From contig CAZFKX010000014.1 in the NCBI GenBank assembly GCA_964519345.1, forward strand, positions 1 through 18,176: DNA of 18,176 bases, written 5' to 3'. Shown one piece after another: positions 1 through 6,812 of the stretch; the stretch's first letter is position 1; each line of letters opens with the position of its first letter. Position numbers and translations under genes: made by a program. The stretch comes from Persephonella sp964519345 (lineage in GTDB: Bacteria; Aquificota; Aquificia; Aquificales; Hydrogenothermaceae). A model generated the notes under the pieces. That model did not search any database. It saw only the letters and a list, made by a program, of their open reading frames with translations, and was not told the origin of the DNA.

Positions 1-62
1 TGATGGTTTTATTCATATTACTCGTGATTGTAACTATCTTTTTTGGTATGAGGCTGGACTGA
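1..62 (+). CDS. C-terminal tail of an unidentified membrane protein (partial)
   Basis: Reading from base 3, the frame gives a hydrophobic stretch (VLFILLVIVTIFFG) followed by MRLD and a TGA at 60-62. This looks like the last transmembrane helix and a short charged tail of an integral membrane protein whose body lies upstream of the window. Another frame stays open to about base 122, but it reads as low-complexity AT-rich translation. No family can be assigned from about 20 residues, and no hairpin terminator separates it from serA. Confidence 0.35.
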   Translation, partial: MVLFILLVIVTIFFGMRLD

Positions 63-70
63 TCTTTTTT

Positions 71-99
71 TATTTAAAATTTCTAAATTTTAGTATAAT
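71..99 (+). promoter_or_regulatory. Possible sigma-A promoter for the serA operon
   Basis: A perfect -10 hexamer TATAAT lies at 94-99, about 48 bases before the serA ATG. At the right distance upstream there is only AT-rich sequence without a good TTGACA match, so the -35 is weak or absent. The ribosome binding site AAGGAGG sits at 130-136. Hexamers like this arise often by chance in AT-rich DNA, so the call rests mainly on position. Confidence 0.4.
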
Positions 100-146
100 A
101 AGGTTAATTTTCAATATTTAAATCAATCAAGGAGGAACAAAGATAA

Positions 147-1736
147 ATGTTTAAAGTTCTTGTTACAGATCATATATCAAGTGTTGGACTTGATATCTTA
201 AATAAAGATGAAGATATAGAGCTTGATTATCAGCCTGAAATACAGTGGAATGAACTTTTAGAGATAATATCGGACTATGATGCTATTATAACGAGAAGCA
301 GGACACCTGTCACAGAAGAACTCCTTGAAAGAGCTGAAAGGCTTAAAGTTGTTGGGAGAGCCGGTGTTGGTGTAGATAATGTTGATCTTGAAGCTGCATC
401 AAAAAGGGGAATACTTGTAGTTAACACGCCTGGTGCAAATACTGTAGGTGCTGCCGAGCTTACTATAGCTCATATGTATGCTGTTTTGAGAAAGCTTCAT
501 CTTGCCCATGAGTCAATGCTTCATGGTGAATGGAACAGAAAAAAGTTTATGGGTGAGGAACTGGACGGGAAAGTTGTTGGTATTATAGGTTTGGGGAATG
601 TAGGTTCTCAGGTTGCTATAAGGTGTAAAGCTGCAGGCTCAAAGGTTATTGCTTACGATCCTTATATACCCAGGGAAAAAGGCGATAGGCTTGGTGTTGA
701 GCTTGTTGATACACTTGAGGAACTTATTAAAAGATCTGACATAGTAACCCTGCACTGTCCGTTAACTGAAGAGACAAGAGGTATGATAGGCAAAAAAGAG
801 TTTGAGATGATGAAGGATGGTGTTTACTTCATAAACTGTGCAAGGGGAGGGATAGTTGATGAAGATGCAATGTATGAGTTTATGAAAAAAGGGAAATTTG
901 CTGGTATAGGTCTTGATGTTTTTGGAAAAGAACCTCCTGACGACAGGATAAGAAGGATTTTTGAGTTTTCCAATATAAGCCTTTCTCCACATATTGGGGC
1001 AAACACATACGAATCTCAAGATAAGGTGGCCATAAAGATAGCAAATCAGGTGATAGCTGCCCTTAAAGGACAGTTTGTTGAGGCAGCAGTTAATGCACCT
1101 TTTACAGTTACTGAGGGTTTTGAAAACATAAAAGCTTATCTCCTGCTTGCTGAAAGGCTTGGAAGCTTTTTAACCCAATATGCAGGTGGGAACTTCAGAG
1201 AACTTCACGTTGAGGTAAGAGGATCTATAGCAGAACATATAAAACCTATTGTGGCTTATGTTTTAAAAGGTTTCCTTTCTCCGATTCTCGATAGACCTGT
1301 GAATATTATAAATGCTCCTTTTCTTGCAAAGGAAAGGGGTATAGAAATTGTTGAATCAACAAGGGAAGAGGGTCTTAACTTTAAGGAGTTTATTAAAATA
1401 ACAGCTAAAGAGAATGGAAAGGAACATACTGTTGGCGGGACTGCTTTCTACGGTAAATTTCCTAAAATAATGTTGATAGATAAGTACTGGATAGATATAG
1501 ATCCTGAAGGGGTAATACTTGTTTTTGAGAATAAAGATGTTCCAGGGGTGATAGCCAAGCTTGGTGAGATTTTGGCAAGACATAACATAAATATTGCAGG
1601 ATTCAGACTTGGAAGACTTGAGAAAGGAAAGATAGCACTTGGTGCTCTTCAGTTAGACGAGAGAATCAATGAGGCGATATTAGAGGAGATCCAGAATATT
1701 CCTGAGATAATAAAAGCAAAAGAGATAATACTATAA
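147..1736 (+). CDS. serA: D-3-phosphoglycerate dehydrogenase, first step of serine synthesis
   Basis: Oxidises 3-phosphoglycerate to 3-phosphohydroxypyruvate with NAD in the cytoplasm, the committed step of the phosphorylated serine pathway. The 529-residue protein is the long SerA type. The order is a substrate-binding half, a Rossmann domain with GLGNVG at 148-153 and an acidic residue after the second strand (AYDPY), then the catalytic Arg233 (CARGG), Glu262 (GKEPP) and His282 (SPHIGAN). An intervening domain covers about 320-450, and a C-terminal ACT domain (about 455-529, PGVIAKLGEILARHNINI) normally binds L-serine for feedback inhibition. A strong AAGGAGG precedes the ATG. It is first in a rightward operon, 14 bases ahead of the inositol-phosphate synthase. 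Candidate enzymes for the next two steps of the pathway lie at 9504-11304. Confidence 0.95.
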   Translation: MFKVLVTDHISSVGLDILNKDEDIELDYQPEIQWNELLEIISDYDAIITRSRTPVTEELLERAERLKVVGRAGVGVDNVDLEAASKRGILVVNTPGANTVGAAELTIAHMYAVLRKLHLAHESMLHGEWNRKKFMGEELDGKVVGIIGLGNVGSQVAIRCKAAGSKVIAYDPYIPREKGDRLGVELVDTLEELIKRSDIVTLHCPLTEETRGMIGKKEFEMMKDGVYFINCARGGIVDEDAMYEFMKKGKFAGIGLDVFGKEPPDDRIRRIFEFSNISLSPHIGANTYESQDKVAIKIANQVIAALKGQFVEAAVNAPFTVTEGFENIKAYLLLAERLGSFLTQYAGGNFRELHVEVRGSIAEHIKPIVAYVLKGFLSPILDRPVNIINAPFLAKERGIEIVESTREEGLNFKEFIKITAKENGKEHTVGGTAFYGKFPKIMLIDKYWIDIDPEGVILVFENKDVPGVIAKLGEILARHNINIAGFRLGRLEKGKIALGALQLDERINEAILEEIQNIPEIIKAKEIIL

Positions 1737-1750
1737 GGAGGATATATACA

Positions 1751-2860
1751 TTGTCGGAAAAAAAGATAAAAATTGCTATAGCTGGTGTGGGGAACTGTGC
1801 AAGTGCCCTGATTCAGGGAATTTACTACTACAAGGAAAAACAGAATATTGAAGCAAGCGGTATTATGCATGAAGAAATAGGTGGATATAGACCTTGGGAT
1901 ATTGAGGTTGTAGCTGCCTGGGATATTGATGAGAGAAAAGTTGGTTACGATATATCTGAAGCTGTATTCAACCCTCCAAACTGTACAGCTATTTTTCAAA
2001 AAGATTTACCAAAAACAGGAGTAGAAGTTAGAAAAGGTAAAGTTCTGGATGGTTATCCTGAACATATGAAAAATTATCCAGCAGAAAATGCTTTTGTTCT
2101 TTCTGAAGCCAGGGAGGATAGTCTTGAAACAGTTACAAAAGTTCTTGTTGAGTCTGGAGCTGATGTCCTTATAAATTATGTTCCGGTCGGTGCTGAGAAA
2201 GCCGCCAGATTTTATGCAGAAGCATGTTTAAAGGCCGGTGTTGCTTTTGTAAACTGTATGCCTACGTTCATTGTTTCTGATGACGAATGGGCTAAGAAAT
2301 TTGAATCAGAAGGTATTCCAGCAGTAGGAGATGATATAAAGTCTCAGGTGGGTGCAACTATAACACATAGAGTTCTTACTCAGCTTCTTCTTGATAGAGG
2401 AGTAAAGATAGACAGAACATACCAGTTAAATGTTGGTGGAAATACGGATTTTCTTAATATGCTTGAAAGGAGCAGACTTGCAACAAAGAAAAGGTCTAAA
2501 ACAGAAGCAGTTTCTTCATTAATCCCTTATGGAATGGATCCGAGAAATATACATATAGGACCGTCTGATTATGTGCCATGGCTTAAGGATAGGAAGGTAG
2601 CATTTATAAGACTTGAAGGCAGGCTTTTTGGAGATGTTCCTATGTATCTTGAGCTAAGGCTTGATGTTGAAGATTCACCTAACAGTGCAGGTGTGGCTAT
2701 AGATGCGATAAGGTGTGCAAAGCTTGCTCAGGATAGGGGTGTTGGAGGAGCTTTATACTCAATATCTGCCTATACTATGAAGCATCCTCCAATTCAGTAC
2801 ACAGACTGGCAGGCAAGACAGATGGTTGAAGAGTTTATAGCAGGCATGAGGGAAAGGTAA
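1751..2860 (+). CDS. Myo-inositol-1-phosphate synthase family protein
   Basis: Predicted to convert glucose-6-phosphate to inositol-1-phosphate with NAD. The 369-residue protein is the short prokaryotic form. It opens with a nucleotide-binding turn AGVGNCAS (residues 11-18) and carries VGDDIKSQVGATITHR (about 192-207) and NVGGNTDFLNM (227-237), which are signatures of this family's catalytic region. The start is TTG at 1751, supported by AAGGAGG at about 1736-1742; no ATG fits. Known from the family: in hyperthermophiles the product feeds di-myo-inositol phosphate, a heat-shock solute, and Aquificales also make phosphatidylinositol. Which of these applies here is not visible, since no CDP-inositol synthase gene lies in the window. 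It sits between serA and an outer-membrane protein gene, 21 bases before the latter. Confidence 0.9.
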   Translation: MSEKKIKIAIAGVGNCASALIQGIYYYKEKQNIEASGIMHEEIGGYRPWDIEVVAAWDIDERKVGYDISEAVFNPPNCTAIFQKDLPKTGVEVRKGKVLDGYPEHMKNYPAENAFVLSEAREDSLETVTKVLVESGADVLINYVPVGAEKAARFYAEACLKAGVAFVNCMPTFIVSDDEWAKKFESEGIPAVGDDIKSQVGATITHRVLTQLLLDRGVKIDRTYQLNVGGNTDFLNMLERSRLATKKRSKTEAVSSLIPYGMDPRNIHIGPSDYVPWLKDRKVAFIRLEGRLFGDVPMYLELRLDVEDSPNSAGVAIDAIRCAKLAQDRGVGGALYSISAYTMKHPPIQYTDWQARQMVEEFIAGMRER

Positions 2861-2881
2861 AAAAAAAAGGAGGGTAAAATT

Positions 2882-3652
2882 ATGAAAAAAACGGTTTCAA
2901 CTTTAGCTTTATTCTCATTATTTGGATTTTCACAGGCTGTTCCTCTTTTTGAAGGAGAGATATCTGCAGGTTATATAAAGCAAAAGCCTTCAGGATGGGT
3001 TCAGTATAAGGGAGATCAGGTTGATCTTAAAGATGATCTCAGTATTGGTGATGAGAACTCTTATTTTTTCAAAGCCAAACTTGAGCATCCAGTTCCTGTT
3101 CTTCCGAATATAGCTCTACAGTACATGAAAATGGATTTCTCGGGAACAGGAACAATAACAAGGTCTTTCAGGTATGGAAATCAGGTCTTTACCGTGGGGG
3201 ATACTGTAGAATCAAATGTTAAGATGGATCATTATGATATTACCCTTTTTTACAATCTTCCGTTTGTAGGACTTGCAACAGCTGGGATACTGGATGTTGA
3301 GTTTGGACTTAATGTAAGGGTTCTTGATTTTGAAGCTCGTGTTAAATCCTCCACACTTGATGAGACCGCATCTGCAACAGTTCCTGTTCCTATGCTGTAT
3401 GGATCTATTGAGATAAGCCCTGTTAGTCTAATAAGCGTAAAAGCAGAAGGTAGAGGTATAGCTTACGGGGGCCACAGTTATTACGACCTAAATGGTGAGA
3501 TAAGAATAAAACCTATAACAGTTCCGCTTGCTGTAGATCTCTTTTTGGGTGTAGGATACAGATACGAAAGATTTAAAATAGACGATATAGATGATATCAG
3601 TGCTGATATAAAGATAAAACAGCCTTACATAACTGCAGGCCTTTTATTCTAA
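2882..3652 (+). CDS. Outer-membrane beta-barrel protein with signal peptide
   Basis: The 256-residue protein begins with a classic signal peptide: MKK, a hydrophobic core (TLALFSLFGF) and a likely cleavage after SQA (residue 19). The rest is an alternation of short amphipathic strands separated by charged or glycine-rich turns, such as YDITLFYNLPF and YITAGLLF, and it ends in Phe, the usual outer-membrane insertion signal. This pattern resembles the small OMP families of about 250 residues (TIGR04219-like), but the exact family is inferred. No pore or enzyme motif is visible. A GGAGGG ribosome site lies 7 bases before the ATG, following ten A. Its place behind serA and the inositol-phosphate gene suggests co-transcription without telling its role. 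A hairpin follows 7 bases after the stop. Confidence 0.7.
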   Translation: MKKTVSTLALFSLFGFSQAVPLFEGEISAGYIKQKPSGWVQYKGDQVDLKDDLSIGDENSYFFKAKLEHPVPVLPNIALQYMKMDFSGTGTITRSFRYGNQVFTVGDTVESNVKMDHYDITLFYNLPFVGLATAGILDVEFGLNVRVLDFEARVKSSTLDETASATVPVPMLYGSIEISPVSLISVKAEGRGIAYGGHSYYDLNGEIRIKPITVPLAVDLFLGVGYRYERFKIDDIDDISADIKIKQPYITAGLLF

Positions 3653-3659
3653 TATAGAT

Positions 3660-3679
3660 AAGCCCCTGTTTTGGGGCTT
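3660..3679. terminator. Hairpin between convergent genes
   Basis: AAGCCCC (3660-3666) and GGGGCTT (3673-3679) form a 7-bp stem with a 6-base loop TGTTTT between the outer-membrane protein gene (+) and the tautomerase gene (-). No clean T run follows on the plus strand, so it may be a weak bidirectional terminator. The tautomerase stop codon (3678-3680) overlaps its right arm. Confidence 0.6.
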
Positions 3680-3863
3680 ACCTATCAGATAGTAGTTTTC
3701 CACCCTTTCCCCAGTTGTCTCTGCTGATTTCTTCAATCACAACATAAGTTGACGAGGGAGGTTTGTTTGCAAATTTCTCAAGTACTTTTGTTATCTCTTC
3801 AACTATTTTCTTTTTCTGTTCCTTTGTTAACTTTCCTGCTACTTTCACATTGACGTAAGGCAT
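3678..3863 (-). CDS. 4-oxalocrotonate tautomerase-like small protein
   Basis: The 61-residue product starts MPYVNVKV, so removal of Met exposes the N-terminal proline that is the catalytic base of this superfamily. The length and the beta-alpha-beta layout (KLTKEQKKKIVEEITKVLEKF as the helix, STYVVIEEI as the second strand) match 4-OT monomers, which assemble as hexamers. The C-terminal NWGKGGKLLSD is typical of the unassigned 4-OT group found widely outside aromatic degradation pathways. The natural substrate is not known for this group, and no catechol pathway genes are nearby. Ribosome site GGAGG precedes the ATG, which lies one base beyond the stop of the upstream sigma-54 activator, implying translational coupling. 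Confidence 0.88.
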   Translation of the reverse strand: MPYVNVKVAGKLTKEQKKKIVEEITKVLEKFANKPPSSTYVVIEEISRDNWGKGGKLLSDR

Positions 3864-3864
3864 T

Positions 3865-5220
3865 TTATTCCTCCAGATTGTACTGTTTTATTTTTCTGTA
3901 AAGGGATGAAAGATCAACCTCAAGAATTTTTGCTATTTCTTTAAGATTTCTTCCATACTGGTTTAAGGCCTGTTTTATTACTTCTTTTTCCGCCTCTTCC
4001 CTTGCCTGTTTTAAGGGTTTAATACCTATCTCAGCTTTTGATCTTACAGGTCTATTTTTTACAATGTAAGATGGAAGATCATTTATATTTATCTTCCCCT
4101 CACTGGAAAATATGCACAATCTTTCCATAAGATTTTTAAGTTCTCTAACATTACCAGGCCAGCTGTATTTTAATAATGCATCCTTTGCCTCGTCTGATAA
4201 AACCGGTTTTTCCATTTTGTTTTCCTTACATGATTTTTCGAGGAAATGTTCTGCGAGCAGAATTATATCTTCTCCCCTTTCCCTTAAGGGTGGAACGTGC
4301 AGGGGAACTACCGAGAGTCTGAATGCAAGATCCTGTCTGAACCTCCCTTCCTGTATTTCCCTGTCTAAGTTTTTGTTCGTCGCAGATATAACTCTTATAT
4401 CAACTTTTATCTTTTGATTGCTTCCAAGTCTGCTGAACTCTTTTTCCTCAAGAACTCTTAAAAGTTTTGCCTGTGAAGAAAGGCTCATATCAGCAACTTC
4501 GTCAAGGAAGATTGTTCCACCATCTGCTATTTCAAGTTTACCAAGTTTTCTACTGACAGCTCCTGAAAAAGCCCCTTTTTCATATCCAAACAGTTCTGAT
4601 TCTAAGAGATCATCAGGAATAGCAGCACAATTAATATCAACAAAAGGTTTGTCTGACCTGCTGCTAAGATAATGGATAGATCTTGCTACGAGTTCTTTTC
4701 CAGTACCATTTTCACCAAATATCATAACCCATGCATTTGTTTTGGCCACTTTTTCTATCTGTTTTTTTAGTCTTTTTATAGGTTCGCTCTCACCTATAAT
4801 CTGGAAACTCTCAAACTCTTTTTCCTTTAAAAATCTGTATTCAACCTCTTTTCTAATCTCTTTACTTGCCTTTTCTATAACAGCAAGTATGCTGTCTGTT
4901 GATATTGGTTTTTCAAGAAAATCAAAGGCACCTTCTTTTAGTGCTTTTACAGCTATAGGAATATTTGCATGCCCCGAAATCATAACTATCTTTGAGATAG
5001 GGCTGTTATCCTTTATAAAATGTATAAGATCTGTTCCTTCACCGTCAGGTAGCCATACATCGAGAAATATGATCTCAAAATCCTTTTCCTTAAGTCTATC
5101 TTTTGCTTCTTTTATAGACTGGGCTGTTTCTACGTAAAAGCCTTCATCTTCTAATATATCCTTGAGAAGATCTGTTATATTTTTTTCATCGTCAATAACC
5201 AAAATGGAAAAACCATTCAT
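3865..5220 (-). CDS. Sigma-54-dependent response regulator, NtrX/NtrC type
   Basis: A transcription activator of 451 residues with the full three-domain order. The receiver (1-120) has the acidic pair Asp10/Asp11, phospho-acceptor Asp54 (FLDVWLP), Ser82 and Lys104. The AAA+ domain (about 140-370) has Walker A GENGTGKE at 169-176, a sigma-54 contact loop GAFSGA at 216-221 (Thr to Ser relative to the usual GAFTGA) and Walker B TIFLDE at 236-241, plus PPLRERGEDI. A Fis-type helix-turn-helix lies at the C-terminus (LKEIAKILEVDLSSLYRKIKQY). The wording around the AAA+ domain (TNAWVMIFGENGTGKE, ESELFGYEKGAFSGA) is closest to NtrX, but no NtrY-like kinase lies in the window, so the signal is unknown. 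It follows alr by 27 bases on the same strand and abuts the tautomerase gene. No clear sigma-54 promoter was seen in the intergenic spaces. Confidence 0.9.
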   Translation of the reverse strand: MNGFSILVIDDEKNITDLLKDILEDEGFYVETAQSIKEAKDRLKEKDFEIIFLDVWLPDGEGTDLIHFIKDNSPISKIVMISGHANIPIAVKALKEGAFDFLEKPISTDSILAVIEKASKEIRKEVEYRFLKEKEFESFQIIGESEPIKRLKKQIEKVAKTNAWVMIFGENGTGKELVARSIHYLSSRSDKPFVDINCAAIPDDLLESELFGYEKGAFSGAVSRKLGKLEIADGGTIFLDEVADMSLSSQAKLLRVLEEKEFSRLGSNQKIKVDIRVISATNKNLDREIQEGRFRQDLAFRLSVVPLHVPPLRERGEDIILLAEHFLEKSCKENKMEKPVLSDEAKDALLKYSWPGNVRELKNLMERLCIFSSEGKININDLPSYIVKNRPVRSKAEIGIKPLKQAREEAEKEVIKQALNQYGRNLKEIAKILEVDLSSLYRKIKQYNLEE

Positions 5221-5247
5221 CTTACATTCCCTGTATTTTTATTGAAA

Positions 5248-6327
5248 CTATAATATAATCCTTTTTACTCTTTTTGATATTCTGCACATTATCTCATAAG
5301 GTATAGTATCACACATCTTTGCTATACTGCTGAAAGAGATCTCATTTTTTCCGTTTTTTCCAACTATAAGGACTGTATCCCCAACTTTTATATCTTTTAT
5401 ACCTGTAAGATCTATAATGCTCATGTCCATTGTTACACTTCCAAGTATATTAGCTTTTTTGTTTTTTACGATAAAGTATCCTTTATTTGATAGCTCTCTT
5501 GGAAGACCATCAGCATATCCAAAAGAAACAATACCAATTTTCATATTTTTTGGAGCTTTGAATCTACCCCCATAGGATACCCTATCACCTTTTTTTATCT
5601 CTTTTATAGATATTATCTTTGATTTTATAGACATAACAGTTTTTATATCTAAAGGAAAGTTTTCTGAAGGCTTTTCTCCATAAAGTGATATCCCAACCCT
5701 TACACAGTTACAGAAGTCGCAGTTGTAAACAATACCTGCACTATTCTGAATATGTATATAATCCAGTTTTATTCTTTTAGATTTGAAAATATTAACTATT
5801 TTTTTAAATATGCTTATCTGTTTCACTGTAAATTCAGGGTCAGTATCTGCTGATGGAAAATGAGACATCAAACCTTCCAGACGTATATTATACTTTCTGA
5901 TAAATTCTAATATTTCAGGTATATCTTCAGAGTAAAAACCAAGTCTGTGCATACCTGTATCAAATTTAATGTGAATTGATCCTTTATATACTCCGCTTAG
6001 TGTGTGCAGCTGATCTATATCTGATACTACAGGCTGAAGATTGAAGTAATTAAAATAGTCTAACTCCTCTTTAAGAACTCCGCCAAGAACAAGGATATCT
6101 TTTTTAATACCTGCTTCCCTTAGTTCTTTCCCCTCTTCAGCTGTTGCTACACACAGCTTTTTGACATAAGGTATATTTTCTAATATCTTGCTTATCTCTC
6201 TGGCACCGTGACCGTAAGCATCAGCTTTTACTACCGCAAGAATGTACTTTTTTGAGAATTTATAGACATTATCTGTGTTGTGGACAAGTCTATTACTGTC
6301 TATTTCTGCCCAACTTCTGTATATCAA
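5248..6327 (-). CDS. alr: Alanine racemase
   Basis: PLP enzyme that interconverts L- and D-alanine for peptidoglycan. The 359-residue protein has the PLP-binding lysine in AVVKADAYGHGA (Lys34), the TIM-barrel motif KFDTGMHRLGF (121-131), the phosphate-binding RVGISLYG (210-217) and the second catalytic base Tyr252 in RVSYGGRF of the C-terminal beta domain. The length is typical. The start is TTG at 6327; no ATG lies nearby, and purine-rich AAGGATAGGAG stands just upstream. It heads a leftward set (alr, sigma-54 regulator, tautomerase) and diverges from the copper ATPase gene across about 130 bases. Confidence 0.93.
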   Translation of the reverse strand: MIYRSWAEIDSNRLVHNTDNVYKFSKKYILAVVKADAYGHGAREISKILENIPYVKKLCVATAEEGKELREAGIKKDILVLGGVLKEELDYFNYFNLQPVVSDIDQLHTLSGVYKGSIHIKFDTGMHRLGFYSEDIPEILEFIRKYNIRLEGLMSHFPSADTDPEFTVKQISIFKKIVNIFKSKRIKLDYIHIQNSAGIVYNCDFCNCVRVGISLYGEKPSENFPLDIKTVMSIKSKIISIKEIKKGDRVSYGGRFKAPKNMKIGIVSFGYADGLPRELSNKGYFIVKNKKANILGSVTMDMSIIDLTGIKDIKVGDTVLIVGKNGKNEISFSSIAKMCDTIPYEIMCRISKRVKRIIL

Positions 6328-6458
6328 CAGCTCCTATCCTTAATTTTATAGCATAAATATTATAAATCTTTTTTCGTCAGTTCATTACCTGTCTATATTT
6401 AAATATTTCCTGTTTTGTTATAAATTATTATTAACGGATATTTTAACTGAGGAGATAA
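6328..6458. promoter_or_regulatory. Divergent promoter region between alr and the copper ATPase
   Basis: Rightward, TGT followed by TATAAA (6416-6424) resembles an extended -10 about 35 bases before the ATPase ATG. A perfect 12-base palindrome ATATTTAAATAT (6395-6406) covers the spot where the -35 would lie, so it could be an operator, though such palindromes are easily random in AT-rich DNA. Leftward, TATAAT- and TATAAA-like hexamers occur between about 6335 and 6365 ahead of alr. No recognisable CsoR or CueR site was seen. Confidence 0.35.
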
Positions 6459-6812
6459 ATGGAAAAATTTTCTGTTTTGACCGCATCTATATTTCTGATA
6501 AGTGGTATAAGCTGGTTCTTTTTTGGGAAGAAAAAAGGTAAAGTAGATTCGGCAGAAGAAACTATAAGAAAAAAAGAGAGTATAGAACTTGATATCTCAG
6601 GTATGCACTGTGCAGGTTGTGCAGCTGGAATAGAAGGAACACTGAAGAATCTTCCCGGAATAATATCCGTTTCTGTAAATTTTGCAACCTCAAAGGGTTA
6701 TATTGAGTATGACGCTACAAAATTAACAAAGGAAGATATTATTGACAGAATTAAACAGTTAGGTTATGATGCGTCTTTAAATCTTGAAGAGTTTGAAAAA
6801 AAAAGGAGATAG
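6459..6812 (+). CDS. Short zero-frame product: membrane-anchored heavy-metal-binding (HMA) domain
   Basis: Reading straight through without a frame change gives 117 residues. They are an N-terminal hydrophobic helix (about 5-22, VLTASIFLISGISWFFFG), a lysine-rich linker, and a complete HMA domain (about 40-106) with the copper-binding GMHCAGC at 48-54 (Cys51, Cys54) and the closing GYDASLNLEEFEKK. It stops at TAG (6810-6812), eight bases after the start of AGG that ends the A9 run. The domain is whole, so this product could fold and bind Cu(I) on its own, tethered to the membrane. It is also the N-terminus of the full pump if the frame changes at 6796-6804. GGAG precedes the ATG by 5 bases. 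Whether the short form accumulates is an inference. Confidence 0.7.
   Translation: MEKFSVLTASIFLISGISWFFFGKKKGKVDSAEETIRKKESIELDISGMHCAGCAAGIEGTLKNLPGIISVSVNFATSKGYIEYDATKLTKEDIIDRIKQLGYDASLNLEEFEKKRR

Noticed and set aside
1649..1999. Open frame of 116 codons on the minus strand
   Set aside because: Crosses the serA/inositol-phosphate synthase junction in antisense and shows no domain or ribosome site.
4742..5137. Open frame of 131 codons on the plus strand
   Set aside because: Antisense to the receiver and AAA+ domains of the sigma-54 regulator; Ser/Phe/Ile-rich low-complexity translation without motifs.
6195..6215. TGGCAC followed by GC-containing sequence, resembling half of a sigma-54 promoter
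   Set aside because: Spacing to the TTGC-like element is wrong and it lies inside alr coding sequence.
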